A DNA stretch of 64,000 nucleotides from Planctomycetota bacterium (GCA_029260755.1 JAJDCQ010000051.1:62001-126000), one strand, 5' to 3'; positions 1-12,222 are shown, counted from the first letter of the stretch. Notes: generated by a model from the sequence alone, not told the origin. Program-made: numbers and translations.

Positions 1-765
1 CGCCATGGCGAAGGCGGCGTAGGGGGCGAGGTGGATCAGCCCGAGCGGATCGTCGGCGTCGGTCACGACGCAGAACCCGCGCTCGAGCACGCCGGCGCGA
101 CGGAGCCACTCGACGTTCGCGGCGATCTCCGCGCCCCGGCTTCCGATCGCCACGTAGACCGAGACGACGTCGGGCTCCTGCGCGGCGAGGATGTCGAGGC
201 AGAGCTCGGTCTTCCCCGTCGTCCGGTCGCCGATGACGAGCTGCCGCTGACCGCGCCCGATCGGGATCATCGCGTCGAGGACGAAGACGCCGGTGCGGAG
301 CGGACGCGAGACGGGCTCTCGCTCGACCAGGGGGACGACCACGTCGTCGACCCGCGCGCGGCGTCGCGTCTCCAGTGGCCCGAGGCCGTCGCGCGGCGAT
401 CCCGTTGGATCGACGACGCGACCTATCAGCTCGGGCCCCGCGGGGACGTCGAGGACGCGCCCGTGACGGCGAACCGGGTCGCCAGACTCGACGCCGCGCG
501 CATCGCCGAGGAGGACGAGCCGCATCGTGTCACGGTCGATCGCGTCGACGCGCGCTGCCGTCCCGTCGATGTCGAGGAGCTCTCCGGCGAGCGGCCGCTC
601 GAGCCCGGTCGCGATCGCGACGCCGTCTCCCGCGCTGACGACCCGCCCGACGTGCGTCACGCGCGCGACGGGCTTGGCGTGGTCGAGCCGGCCACGAAGC
701 TCCCGCACCGCGTCGAGTGCGACGGTGCGGGCTCGCTCCTCGAGCGTGAGCGTGTCGGCCGTCAC
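1..765 (-). CDS. atpA: N-type ATPase alpha subunit, 3' part cut by window edge
   Basis: Nucleotide-binding, largely non-catalytic alpha subunit of the soluble head of an N-type rotary ATPase. About 255 residues are present; the rest lies left of the window. The start is a GTG at 763-765, chosen because it overlaps the atpF stop in a GTGA, the same coupling used elsewhere in this operon. The N-terminal beta-barrel region (about residues 30-100) is followed by the P-loop GDRTTGKT, whose Gln-to-Thr change relative to typical GDRQTGKT is visible. The gene order matches known N-ATPase operons (D-C-Q-R-B-E-F-A-G), so atpG is expected just outside the window. Confidence 0.93.
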   Translation of the reverse strand, partial: MTADTLTLEERARTVALDAVRELRGRLDHAKPVARVTHVGRVVSAGDGVAIATGLERPLAGELLDIDGTAARVDAIDRDTMRLVLLGDARGVESGDPVRRHGRVLDVPAGPELIGRVVDPTGSPRDGLGPLETRRRARVDDVVVPLVEREPVSRPLRTGVFVLDAMIPIGRGQRQLVIGDRTTGKTELCLDILAAQEPDVVSVYVAIGSRGAEIAANVEWLRRAGVLERGFCVVTDADDPLGLIHLAPYAAFAMA

Positions 766-1538
766 GAGACCTCCTCACCGGTTGCGAGGCCAGCGGCGAC
801 CGGCTCGTCCGGCGGGGCAGCGTCGCCCCCGGACTCCGCCGTGTCGGCGATCCAGCCCTCGAGGCTCGCTCCGGCGCTCGCGTCCACCTCGAGGTCGCGA
901 AGGACCAGGCGCACGCCGCCCCTCAGCTCTTGGTCGACGCTCGTCTCGAAGTCGCAGCCATCGCCGATGACCTCGGCGAGCATGCGCTCGATCGCGGCGG
1001 CGTCCGCGTCGGGGCTCACGAGCACGCGTAGGCGCGCGCCCTCCGTCGGCCTGCCCGAACGGCGGAGGAGCTCCTCAGCTGCGCGTCGGGCGTAGGCCGC
1101 GGCGACGTCGGTGCCGGCCGCATCCGTGGCGACGCGCGACGCCGCGTCCACCGCGAGCTCGAGCACCTCGCTCCGCAGGTCGAGGAGGGCCCGCGCGCGG
1201 GCGGCCTCGATCTCGGTCTCGGCCCGTCGTCGCGCCTCGTCCATCTCGGCCCGCGCCTCCGCGACGATCTCCTCGGCGCGGCTCTCCGCCGCGGCCCGCG
1301 CCTCGCGGCGGATGCCGTCCGCCTCCTCCCCGGCCGCGTCGAGCTTGGCCTGGTAGCTCTCGCGGAGGGCGTCGGCCGCGTGCTCACGCTGGCGGATCTC
1401 CTCGTGGCGCTCCTCGGCCTGCTTCCGGCGCTTCTCGAGAACGCTCCGGATCGGGTCGAAGAGAAACCGCGTGAGGAGGAAGACGAGGACCCCGAAGTTC
1501 AGGATCTCGAAGGCGACGAGCTTCCAGTCGATCTCCAT
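762..1538 (-). CDS. atpF: N-type ATPase b subunit with delta-like C-terminal part
   Basis: Peripheral stalk subunit, 258 aa. One membrane segment (about residues 8-27) is followed by a long charged Ala/Glu/Arg-rich coiled coil to about residue 130. The C-terminal domain (about 135-230) resembles the delta subunit rather than a plain b subunit. This fits the family: N-ATPase operons lack atpH, and the b subunit carries the delta-like part. It starts 7 bp after the atpE stop and its stop overlaps the atpA GTG. The last 30 residues are an acidic, Pro/Ala-rich tail. Confidence 0.9.
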   Translation of the reverse strand: MEIDWKLVAFEILNFGVLVFLLTRFLFDPIRSVLEKRRKQAEERHEEIRQREHAADALRESYQAKLDAAGEEADGIRREARAAAESRAEEIVAEARAEMDEARRRAETEIEAARARALLDLRSEVLELAVDAASRVATDAAGTDVAAAYARRAAEELLRRSGRPTEGARLRVLVSPDADAAAIERMLAEVIGDGCDFETSVDQELRGGVRLVLRDLEVDASAGASLEGWIADTAESGGDAAPPDEPVAAGLATGEEVS

Positions 1539-1545
1539 GGTCGCC

Positions 1546-1809
1546 TCAGGACGCCGCCGGCAGGAGCGGGTTGGCGAAGAGGAGGATCAGGGCGATGACG
1601 AGGCAGTAGATCGCCGTCGACTCGACCATGGCCATCCCGACGAAGAGCGTGCGCGTCAGGCTGGGAGCTATCTCGGGCTGTCGCGCCATCGCGTCGAGGG
1701 CTGACGCGAGCCCGCGGCCTTCGCCGAGGGCTGATCCGATCGAGCCGAGCGCGACGGTCAGCCCCGCGGTGGCGATCGAGACCGCGGCGATGAGGTCGGT
1801 TCCACTCAT
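1546..1809 (-). CDS. atpE: N-type ATPase c subunit (rotor ring)
   Basis: Membrane rotor subunit of 87 aa with two transmembrane helices joined by the polar loop ARQPE. The outer helix carries the ion-site signature VESTAIY (Glu63, Ser64, Thr65, Tyr68). The inner helix has a second acid, Glu30, at the place of Gln32 in the sodium-binding Ilyobacter ring. A double-carboxylate site is a known trait of N-type c subunits; the Burkholderia N-ATPase ring with such a site was reported to be proton specific, so ion choice cannot be read from the sequence alone. The gene overlaps atpB by 4 bp (ATGA). Confidence 0.95.
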   Translation of the reverse strand: MSGTDLIAAVSIATAGLTVALGSIGSALGEGRGLASALDAMARQPEIAPSLTRTLFVGMAMVESTAIYCLVIALILLFANPLLPAAS

Positions 1810-2501
1810 GACTTCTTTGCCTCCGGGACGGTCGCGTCACCCGCGATGTCCTTCTCGACCTGGATCGCAGCGGCGATGTAGACGGCCGCCAGGATCCCGA
1901 AGATGTAGGCCTGGATGAGCCCGGTGAGCAGCCCGAGGACGAGCAGCGGCACGGGCACGAGGAAGCCGGCGACGAACAGGATGATCGCTCCGATCATCTG
2001 CCCGCTCATCGCGTTGCCGAAGAGCCGGACGCACAGGGCGAGCGTGCGGGTGAGCTCGCCGACGACGTTCAGCGGGAGGAGGATCCAGCTCGGCCGGGTG
2101 TAGCCGCGGAGGTAAGCGAGCACCCCCCGCCGGCGGATTCCGAAGTAGGGGACCGCGACGAACACGACGAGGGCGAGCGCCAGGGGCGTCGAGAGGGCCG
2201 CGGTGGGAGGCCGGATGAACGGGACGACCGACAACGTGTTGCTCACCGCGATGAAGACCATGAGGCCGCCGATCAGCCCGACGTACGGACGGGGCTCCTC
2301 CTCGACGACCTCGCCGATCGTTCCGTCGATCCACGTCACGAACATCTCGAGCGCGGTCTGCCAGAGCGTGAGCCCCTCGACGCGCAGTCGATGAGACGCG
2401 AGCCAGCACATGAACCCGAGAAGCGCGGTGATGGTCGCTGAAACGACGGCCGTATCGGGGATCTCGAGACCGGCGAGGCGCAGGGTGAACGTCGGGCTCA
2501 T
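1806..2501 (-). CDS. atpB: N-type ATPase a subunit
   Basis: Stator membrane subunit that forms the ion half-channels next to the c ring, 231 aa, five to six predicted membrane helices. The essential arginine lies in the conserved stretch VRLFGNAMSGQ, and the last helix has the typical GLIQAYIFGILAAVYI pattern. Residues 66-85 form an acidic loop (GEVVEEEP). The gene overlaps atpR upstream and atpE downstream by 4 bp each, so translation is probably coupled. Confidence 0.95.
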   Translation of the reverse strand: MSPTFTLRLAGLEIPDTAVVSATITALLGFMCWLASHRLRVEGLTLWQTALEMFVTWIDGTIGEVVEEEPRPYVGLIGGLMVFIAVSNTLSVVPFIRPPTAALSTPLALALVVFVAVPYFGIRRRGVLAYLRGYTRPSWILLPLNVVGELTRTLALCVRLFGNAMSGQMIGAIILFVAGFLVPVPLLVLGLLTGLIQAYIFGILAAVYIAAAIQVEKDIAGDATVPEAKKS

Positions 2502-2788
2502 GCCGGACCGTCCTCGTCCACGGGTGAGCGTGACGCGTGCCAGCGCGCGGCCTGGCTCGCGATGACGATCCCGACGAGCGAGCCCGCGATCGCGGCCAGC
2601 CCGAGCGGGGCGAGGGCGAGTACGACGAGGGCCGGGAGCAGGATCCGCAGGGGCGCTCCCAGGAGCAGCGCGGCGGGGCGGCCCGTGTGCACGGCTCGCG
2701 CGACGGCACGGTGGAGTAGGAGCGCGTGGGTCGCGCCGGCCAGCAGGCCGGCCAGGGCGGCCAGGACGAAGACGACGGCGCCGCTCAT
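2498..2788 (-). CDS. atpR: N-type ATPase accessory membrane protein AtpR
   Basis: Small hydrophobic protein of 96 aa, with a start ATG at 2786-2788 that overlaps the atpQ stop. It has about three membrane segments (roughly residues 3-25, 40-58, 60-78) with Arg residues between them. By position between atpQ and atpB and by size it is AtpR, which is found only in N-type operons and is proposed to help c-ring handling. Longer in-frame extensions upstream run antisense to real genes and were not used. Confidence 0.85.
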   Translation of the reverse strand: MSGAVVFVLAALAGLLAGATHALLLHRAVARAVHTGRPAALLLGAPLRILLPALVVLALAPLGLAAIAGSLVGIVIASQAARWHASRSPVDEDGPA

Positions 2789-3155
2789 GGCTGGCCTCCT
2801 CGCGAGGCGCGCTCGACTTGATCCGAGGTCTCCTGGATCGCCCGCCAGTAGAAGTAGCCCCCGATCGACAGACCGACGAGCATCAGCCCCAGCGCCATGG
2901 CGATGCCCGTGCCGAGACGCATGTCGAGCAGATGCCCGAGGAAGGCACACGCGACGGGCGGCAGCGCGATCAGCCAGCCGAGCGTTCCCACGTGGGCGAC
3001 GGTTCGCCAGAGGCTACCGACTGGCTCTCGGCGAGCCTTCTCGCGAAGCTCGTGCTGACGCCGGACGCGCTCGACGAGGAGACGGTCGCTCTCGCTCGCG
3101 CGTCGGTCGCCCGCGTCCCTGGGCTGGCCCGCGGCCGCTTGGGGGTCGGTCGCCG

Positions 3156-3159
<4 letters not shown>
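2785..3159 (-). CDS. atpQ: N-type ATPase accessory protein AtpQ (AtpI-like)
   Basis: 124 aa, start GTG at 3157-3159 overlapping the atpC stop (GTGA). The first 55 residues are polar and Arg/Asp-rich. Two membrane helices follow (about 65-85 and 92-112) with the pattern GTLGWLIALPPVACAFLGHL. This is the two-helix AtpI/AtpQ layout. Members of the family are suspected to assist c-ring assembly or carry Mg ions; neither role is shown here. Confidence 0.85.
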
Positions 3160-6504
<3,345 letters not shown>

Positions 6505-7000
6505 GACGTATCTCCGGGGTTTTCAGGGTGAGGAACAAACCGCGTGCCGGACGCGCTCCGATCGAGGCTGCCCCGAAAGTGCCGTTGCGACGCCGTGTGG
6601 CGCGAGAACGGCGCGCGGCCGGTGCACGCCGGCCACCCGCCGTGCGGAGAACCTCACTAACCCGGTGCGAATAGTCTCCCGTCGCGGCCGTGGGGAGACG
6701 TGTGGGGTGTCCGAGGCCAGGACCCGCTCGTCGTTCGTCAACGATGCGACCACGCCGTCGCCACCAACGTCGCCCGGGTTTACGCGGATCGCCGGGGCGG
6801 CGTCCAACTGTGACGCTGGCGTCTCGGGTGTGGGGAAGCGGGTCACGATGTGGCCCTTGGCGGCCGACGGAAACCGGCGCGTGTTTCTTCGCAGTGGAGG
6901 TCTGGCATGAGCCAGGCATCGAATCGAGAGCGCGGAAGGGGAATGCTCGATCGCGTCGGCCTCTGACCGCGGCCTCGACCGGGACGACGTCTCGCCCGCG
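6505..7000. other. Intergenic region of 496 bp
   Basis: No convincing gene. Open frames here have no family signal and no usable start context. The stretch must hold the promoter of the MBL-atp operon (minus strand) and the end of the cytochrome operon from the right. Two TGTGA/TCACG half-sites are visible near 6808-6848 (a TGTGACG and a GGTCACG), similar to dyads seen elsewhere in the window, but no full palindrome. The repeated TGGC/GCCA at 6902-6917 could form a small hairpin. Confidence 0.5.
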
Positions 7001-7804
7001 TCAGTGGTGCTTGTAGAGCCCGACGCCCCGGATGTCGATCCAGGACGTCGTTTGGTGGCAGGCGAAGCACTGCTCGACACGCGCATGTGGTCTACCCGCG
7101 ACGCGCGCCGAGACCATCTTGAAGTGTCCCATGTAATGGCTCGGCGGCGCGGCGTGACACTGAGCGCAATCGCGACTCCGCGGGGAGGGATGGCGAAACT
7201 CGAGGAGCGTCCAGCGGTCGGTCGCGTGGCACGCCCCGCAGTCGTCGCCGAAGAACTCGAAGTGAGGGTCGTCGTTCGCATGGCAGGTCTCGCAAGCGAG
7301 GACGGCCTCCTCGGCCGAGAGATGGCGGTTCCCCGTCGCGGGACCCGATCGGACGCGTGTCCGCGCGCGCCAGTCCGCGAGGCGGCCGTAAGCCTCGGCG
7401 GCCTCGTCGTCCTCCTGCGCTTCGGCGAGCTGGCGGAGGCCGACGCGGGCGAGGGCGTCGTGGTCCATCGCCTCGATACGGACGTCTCGGCCGAGGTGCT
7501 CGGGGTGACACTCGCGACAGCTCCCCACGCTCGCGTGAAACGCGGTGGGCTGGCGCTGGAGCAGGTCAGCGTCGTTCGCGTGGCAGATGATGCACTTCAC
7601 CGGGTCGGCGCCCGTGACCGAGGTGTGGCACGCGTCGCAGTCGTCCTCGAGGTTGCGGTGCGCTCGGAGCAGCGGGCCCGGGCTGGCGAGGCGTTGCCAG
7701 GTCGATGCGCGCTTGATCGCGAGGTCGTCGGGCAGTGTGGTCCAGATGATGCCCGCGCCCACCGCCACGACGACGAAGACGATCGCCTTCACGAGCCCCC
7801 TCAA
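7001..7804 (-). CDS. Seven-heme periplasmic cytochrome c, membrane-anchored
   Basis: Electron carrier of about 267 aa with an N-terminal hydrophobic anchor (VFVVVAVGAGIIW) and seven CxxCH heme-attachment motifs in order: CDACH, CIICH, CRECH, CETCH, CGACH, CAQCH, CFACH. I chose the TTG at 7802-7804 because GAGGTGG lies 5 bases upstream and the TTGA overlaps the stop of the preceding gene. The in-frame GTG at 7792 is the alternative. Distal His residues for bis-His ligation are plentiful. It is the last gene of the 11.5-7.0 kb operon and probably accepts electrons from the cytochrome b-like protein. Confidence 0.85.
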   Translation of the reverse strand: MRGLVKAIVFVVVAVGAGIIWTTLPDDLAIKRASTWQRLASPGPLLRAHRNLEDDCDACHTSVTGADPVKCIICHANDADLLQRQPTAFHASVGSCRECHPEHLGRDVRIEAMDHDALARVGLRQLAEAQEDDEAAEAYGRLADWRARTRVRSGPATGNRHLSAEEAVLACETCHANDDPHFEFFGDDCGACHATDRWTLLEFRHPSPRSRDCAQCHAAPPSHYMGHFKMVSARVAGRPHARVEQCFACHQTTSWIDIRGVGLYKHH

Positions 7805-8571
7805 GAGAACCACCTCAGGCCGTAGTGGATGGCCGCCCAGATGTGGAGGGCGAGGAGCACGTAGAGGCCGACAGAGATGATGATGTGGAACTTGAGCCAG
7901 CGGGAGAACCAGGCCTTGAACACCTCGTGCGTCCGGATCGCGTACTCGACGTCGGCGACGGCCTCGGAGAGCCGAACGACGGCCGCGTGCGTCGTCGGGC
8001 GTCCCGTCGCGACCGACACGGCGCCGCCTTCCGGCGCGAGGAGCCCCAGAACGAGTCGGCCGGCCACGCCCGAGAAGCGGTGAAGGACGGCGGCCTCGGC
8101 GGGGCGGGTGGCGAGCGCGCTGGCCGCCCGCGCGTGGGCTTGCTCGAGGTCGGCGAGCATCTTCTTCTTCTCGCGGAGCTCGCGTGAAACGTGGCTCATG
8201 AGATAGCGCCCGACCGCGCCCGAGAGGACGACGACGAGCGTCAGCGCGGTGAGGGCGATGCCGAGCGGACTCTCGAACTTGTGGCCGGTGTGGAGCAGGA
8301 CGAGGATCGGTCCGAGGAGGCCGGCGTAGATGTGCCAGGCAAGGAGGGTGCGCATCGACACGACGCGGGTGACGAGGCGCTTCAGCAGCCCGATGCGCTT
8401 GATGGCCGAGTAGAGGAGGGGGACGAGCATGAGCGCGGCCCCGGTGACGGCGAGCACGCCGCCCCAGCCGCTTCCCGCGAACCGCGGCGAGCGGTGGACG
8501 AGGAAGCCGAGCCACAGGAGCACGAGTAGGCCGGTGAGACCCGTTCCGACGATCCGCTCGCGCTCCTTCAT
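7801..8571 (-). CDS. Cytochrome b-like four-helix membrane protein
   Basis: 256 aa with membrane helices at about 8-25, 35-55, 77-95 and 230-250 plus a central cytosolic or periplasmic coiled-coil-like block. His residues suited to heme b ligation sit in helices (AWHIYAGLLG, LHTGHKF, LKFHIIIS, LALHIWAAIHYG). No single named family is certain; it looks like a ferric-reductase or b561-type electron-transfer subunit. Its stop overlaps the start of the seven-heme cytochrome and it starts 21 bp after the reductase gene. Confidence 0.75.
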   Translation of the reverse strand: MKERERIVGTGLTGLLVLLWLGFLVHRSPRFAGSGWGGVLAVTGAALMLVPLLYSAIKRIGLLKRLVTRVVSMRTLLAWHIYAGLLGPILVLLHTGHKFESPLGIALTALTLVVVLSGAVGRYLMSHVSRELREKKKMLADLEQAHARAASALATRPAEAAVLHRFSGVAGRLVLGLLAPEGGAVSVATGRPTTHAAVVRLSEAVADVEYAIRTHEVFKAWFSRWLKFHIIISVGLYVLLALHIWAAIHYGLRWFS

Positions 8572-8592
8572 CTCGTGCGCCTCCGCATGACG

Positions 8593-10527
8593 CTAGGCGT
8601 CGACGACGACGTCGGCGCCGGAGACCGCCTGGCAGGCCAGGATCATCCCCGCCGCCTTCTCCTCCGGCTCGAGCGAGTCTTCGCACTCCATCGAGACACT
8701 CCCCTCGAGGAGCTTCACCTTGCAGGTGCCGCACGTGCCGGACCGGCAGCTGTTCTCGATCTCGACGCCCGCATCGTCGGCCGCGTCGAGGACGGTCCTT
8801 CCGGCACCGAGGGGCGCCGACTTGCCGGAGGCCCGGAACGTGACGTTCGCGCTCGCCGGCGCGGTGGGCTCCGATACGGTGTCGGCTCTCGGTACCGCCG
8901 CATCGCGCGGTGGAGGCCCGAAGGCCTCGACATGAACGCTTTCGTCCGCGACACCCAGCTCGGCCAGGGCGGAGCGTGTCGCCGCCATCATCGGCGCCGG
9001 CCCGCAGATGTGCACACGGCACCGGGCGATGTCCGGGACGGAGCGCCGGAGCAGCTCCGCGTCGATGCGGCCCGCCGGTCCCTTCCAGCCCGTCCCGTCG
9101 GGCCGTGTGATCGTCGTGACCACGTGAATGTTGGGATGGCGCCGGACGAGGACCGACAGCTCGTCGGCGAAGATTTGGGCGTCCGGCGTCCGATGGCTCA
9201 CCACGAGGTGGGCTTCGCCGCTCCAGCCGCGGTCGGCCAGGTAGCGGAGCACGCTCATGAGGGGCGTAATCCCGACGCCGGCGCCGATCAGCGCGATCGC
9301 GTCCGCCTCGTCGCCCGTGAACGTGAAGCGGCCCGATGGGGCGGTGATCTCGAGCTCGTCACCCTCGGCGACGCGGTCGTGGAGGAAGCGGGAGACGAGC
9401 CCTTCGGGCTCTCGCTTGACGGTCAGCTCGATGAAGTCGCGATGCGTCGGCGACGAGGCGATGGTGTAGGCGCGCTTGACGGTGCGGCTGCCGTCGGGCG
9501 TCACCGCGAGACGTGCGAACTGCCCCGGGATGAACTCGAACGGCAGAGGTGATCCGTCCGAAGCTGCGAGCCGGAAGGTCTTCACGCCCGGCGCCTCCTC
9601 CAGGACCCGACTCACGCGGAGCCGTCCGGTCCACGTTCCCATGCTCGCCGGCGGCGAAGGGGCCGCCACGACGGGAGGAGCCGTCGCCGGAGTCGCGGCA
9701 TCGTCTGGCGGGTCGGGCGCGACGGCCGGCGTTACGGCGGTGATGCGCGCGAGGAGCTCGGAAGCCCGGCGCATCTTGAAGAAGTACATCCCGATCATGA
9801 CGCCGGCGAACGTGCCGAGGAGCACCATGACGAACCAGTGGAACAACGAGAGTCCCCAAGGGCCGTTTGACGGCTCGTGTCCGCTGGCGGGGGGTGGCAG
9901 GAGGTTCATCTCACGCTTGAACCAGCGGAGCGCGACGTTGCGCGGCGCCTTGCCTTCCGCCAGCGCCCGGTGGGCGGCGAGGCCGCTGTCGAACTCCGCG
10001 AGCCCCTCGCGCATGAGGGCGGATGCCTCCTGCATCGCGGCGAAGTCGTCGGTCGCGGCGGAGGCCGAGAGGCGCTCGAGGCCGTTCGAGAGAAGCGCAG
10101 CGCCGGCCTTCATCCGTTCGTGCGCCTCGCGCTGAACTTGCTCCCGCCGCTCGAGCGGCAGGTCGGGGAGCTCCATGAGGGAGGGGTAGAGCGGCTTCTG
10201 CGCGGGCACGCCGCGGCCGCCCATGGCGCCCATGCCCCCGCCCATCATGCCCCCCATCATCCCGCCCATCATGCCGCCCGGTCCGCGCTGGCCGGGACCG
10301 CGCTGGCCGGGACCGCCAGGGCCGCCTGCGTCGCGGCCGCGACTGCCCTCACCCTCCTTCTCCGTCCCGTCCCCGTACTGCTCCGGGTGGTGACTGCGGT
10401 GCTCTTCCTCGGAGATCTGACCGAGCAGCGCCCGTGGAGAGCCGACGAGGACGAGGACGAGAGCGGCCGACCCGGCTGCTATGGAGGAGAGGCGGCCGGG
10501 TCGGAGGTTGTGGCGGAGGCGATCCAA
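8593..10527 (-). CDS. Membrane-anchored NAD(P)H:FAD/2Fe-2S oxidoreductase with Met/Gly-rich export domain
   Basis: 644 aa fusion. A signal-anchor (about residues 15-38) leads to an exported part with Met/Gly repeats (GGMMGGMMGG around 85-100) and a helical segment to about 215. A membrane helix at about 222-250 (WFVMVLLGTFAGVMIG) follows. The cytosolic half is a ferredoxin-reductase module: FAD site RAYTIASSP, NAD(P) site GAGVGITPLMS, and CGPAPMM. It ends in a plant-type 2Fe-2S domain with CRSGTCGTC plus a distant Cys. It likely moves electrons from NAD(P)H into the membrane for the cytochrome b and c partners downstream. The fusion with a metal-binding-like exported head is unusual. Confidence 0.85.
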   Translation of the reverse strand: MDRLRHNLRPGRLSSIAAGSAALVLVLVGSPRALLGQISEEEHRSHHPEQYGDGTEKEGEGSRGRDAGGPGGPGQRGPGQRGPGGMMGGMMGGMMGGGMGAMGGRGVPAQKPLYPSLMELPDLPLERREQVQREAHERMKAGAALLSNGLERLSASAATDDFAAMQEASALMREGLAEFDSGLAAHRALAEGKAPRNVALRWFKREMNLLPPPASGHEPSNGPWGLSLFHWFVMVLLGTFAGVMIGMYFFKMRRASELLARITAVTPAVAPDPPDDAATPATAPPVVAAPSPPASMGTWTGRLRVSRVLEEAPGVKTFRLAASDGSPLPFEFIPGQFARLAVTPDGSRTVKRAYTIASSPTHRDFIELTVKREPEGLVSRFLHDRVAEGDELEITAPSGRFTFTGDEADAIALIGAGVGITPLMSVLRYLADRGWSGEAHLVVSHRTPDAQIFADELSVLVRRHPNIHVVTTITRPDGTGWKGPAGRIDAELLRRSVPDIARCRVHICGPAPMMAATRSALAELGVADESVHVEAFGPPPRDAAVPRADTVSEPTAPASANVTFRASGKSAPLGAGRTVLDAADDAGVEIENSCRSGTCGTCKVKLLEGSVSMECEDSLEPEEKAAGMILACQAVSGADVVVDA

Positions 10528-10567
10528 GACAGACTCCTCGGCTTGCAGGCGGCGACGAGGTCGGGGC

Positions 10568-11524
10568 TCAGTGATCGGCGTGCGAGGGGTCGGCGTCCGG
10601 CTTCTCCGGTGCGCCGAGACCGGTGACCGTCTTGCGCTGTCGTTCGGTCAGGGTCTGGGCTGCTTCGCCGACGGCGCGGATGAAGGAGAGGCGTTTCTTC
10701 TTGGCGAGATCGGCGACCTCGTCGATCTTCTTCTCGATCTTCGACGCATCGGGAGAGTCGGCAGCGGTGAGCACCCAGAGCTCTTGTTCTCCCTCCTCGA
10801 TCTTTCGCTCGAACGTCGCGTTCTCGAGGAGGGCCTTCTCCTTGATCTTGGCGAGCGTCGCGATCTGCGCGTCGTCGAGGCCGAGGTGCTCGGCGTGGTC
10901 GAGGAAGAACCCGGTCGACCCAACGTGGTAGATGTGCGACGCGCCGGGGAATCCGGGCAGAGCCGACGGCGTGGGCATCGTTCCCTGACCCATCCGACCC
11001 ATGCGACCCATCATTCCGTGGCCCATGCCCCCGGAGCCCCCCATCATTCCACCCATCATGCCCATGCCACCGGAGCCGCGGCCCATGCCGCCCATGCCTC
11101 CGGAGCCGCCCATCTTGCCGCGCATCATTCCCATGCCACCGGAGTCGCCGCCCATGCCGCCCATGCCTCCGGACCCACCCATCTTGCCGCCCATCATGCC
11201 CATGCCACCGGAGTCGCGGCCCATGCCTCCCATGCCACCCATGCCACCGGAGCCGCCCATCGTGCCGCCCATGCCGCCCATCGTTCCGGAGCCATGTCCC
11301 TGACTAGCGCCGTCACGTCGCTCGGCGGGAGCCCTGCCGGTGTGATCGCGCTCGAGGGCGGCCTCGAGCTTCGCCACCTTCCTTCGCAGCTCGTCGACGA
11401 TCTTCGTCAGGTCGTCCTTCGACTCGTCGTGCTGGTGCGCGTCCTGAGCACGCGAGACGGCCGGGAGCATCATGCCCGACGCGATCGCCAGGGAAACGAT
11501 GACGGCTCGATGGTGAAGTTGCAT
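10568..11524 (-). CDS. Periplasmic Spy/CpxP-like protein with Met-Gly-rich repeats
   Basis: 318 aa. The start ATG at 11522-11524 opens a signal peptide ending near SRAQDA. A short coiled coil (about 40-58) is followed by roughly 110 residues of GGM/GGS repeats (for example GGMGMMGGKMGGSGG), then a helical C-terminal domain with the LTERQ pattern of Spy/CpxP chaperones. Met-rich repeats of this type can bind Cu(I) or Ag(I); that is inference. It heads the electron-transfer operon, 40 bp before the reductase gene, whose own exported head carries similar Met/Gly runs. Confidence 0.75.
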   Translation of the reverse strand: MQLHHRAVIVSLAIASGMMLPAVSRAQDAHQHDESKDDLTKIVDELRRKVAKLEAALERDHTGRAPAERRDGASQGHGSGTMGGMGGTMGGSGGMGGMGGMGRDSGGMGMMGGKMGGSGGMGGMGGDSGGMGMMRGKMGGSGGMGGMGRGSGGMGMMGGMMGGSGGMGHGMMGRMGRMGQGTMPTPSALPGFPGASHIYHVGSTGFFLDHAEHLGLDDAQIATLAKIKEKALLENATFERKIEEGEQELWVLTAADSPDASKIEKKIDEVADLAKKKRLSFIRAVGEAAQTLTERQRKTVTGLGAPEKPDADPSHADH

Positions 11525-11575
11525 GAGATCGTCCTTTCGATTGGGTTCGACGGGCTCCTCGCAACTGCCGTGCCC

Positions 11576-11616
11576 GGTCACTGGGACCGGGATGGTCACA
11601 GTGTGGGGAGCGTCAC
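11576..11616. promoter_or_regulatory. GGTCAC direct repeats in a divergent promoter region
   Basis: Between the divergent genes at 11524 and 11651 there are two GGTCAC hexamers spaced 18 bp apart (start to start) and a third CGTCAC further on. Similar GTGAC/GTCAC units form palindromes upstream of other stress genes in the window. This supports a shared regulator but does not identify it. Confidence 0.3.
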
Positions 11617-11650
11617 TTGCTAGTGCGCGTCGCGAAGGAGGCAAGCTCGG

Positions 11651-12211
11651 GTGAAAGTCGTCCTTCGCGCATCGCGCACCTCTCTGCCGCTTGTCTGGAT
11701 CGCCGTCGTCGCCTTGGGGGGCTGCGTCGAGGCTCACGGCCCCGTCCGCAAGGCCGTCGCGCGGGAGCAGGCGGCGGAGGCGATCGGGACGCGTCCTCCC
11801 GAGACTTCGTACCGCGCCCCGGATGGCCGCGCGCGTCGTCTGCGAGCACTCTTCGGCGAGGCGACGGTCGTCGCGTTCGTCGAACAGGCCTGTCCCGACG
11901 GGGGAGACCTCCTCGGCCCGGCGGCGCGAACGTGGGGCGAGCGCGGAGTCGCATTCATCGAGCTCTGCAGCGAGCCCGACGGGTGTCCGACGCACGGGGA
12001 CTGCACCCTCGTGCAGCACGACGACGGGAGCGACCACCTGTCGTTGCTCTGCGACGCCGGTGGGATCGTGCGGAGACGCTGGGCGGTCGCCGCGGGAACG
12101 ATCTTCGTCCTGGATCGTCGGGGCGTGATCGTCGCCACCGATACGATCGAGGTGCCTTCGGGGCTGGACGACCTCGTCCAACGGGCAGTCGAGATGGCCG
12201 ACGGGCGTTGA
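11651..12211 (+). CDS. Thioredoxin-fold (redoxin-like) lipoprotein
   Basis: 186 aa. GTG start with GAAGGAGG eight bases upstream. The lipobox VALGGC places it in the periplasm or at the outer membrane as a lipoprotein. The core (ATVVAFVEQACPDGG, then RGVAFIELCSEPDGC and GTIFVLDRRGVIVATD) has the beta-alpha-beta pattern of AhpC/TSA or SCO1-type redoxins, but the usual CxxC is replaced by a single Cys followed by PDGG; several other Cys lie in a middle block. It is transcribed away from the electron-transfer operon and could serve redox or copper chemistry there. Confidence 0.6.
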   Translation: MKVVLRASRTSLPLVWIAVVALGGCVEAHGPVRKAVAREQAAEAIGTRPPETSYRAPDGRARRLRALFGEATVVAFVEQACPDGGDLLGPAARTWGERGVAFIELCSEPDGCPTHGDCTLVQHDDGSDHLSLLCDAGGIVRRRWAVAAGTIFVLDRRGVIVATDTIEVPSGLDDLVQRAVEMADGR

Positions 12212-12222
12212 GGCCTACCGCG

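Noticed and set aside
10985..11295. GGM/GGS codon repeats as a CRISPR or satellite array
   Set aside because: They are in-frame low-complexity codons of the Spy-like protein with variable units and no spacers.
10568..12181. 537-codon minus-strand version of the Spy-like protein
   Set aside because: The upstream 219 codons lie antisense to the redoxin lipoprotein gene; the signal peptide at 11524 sets the true start.
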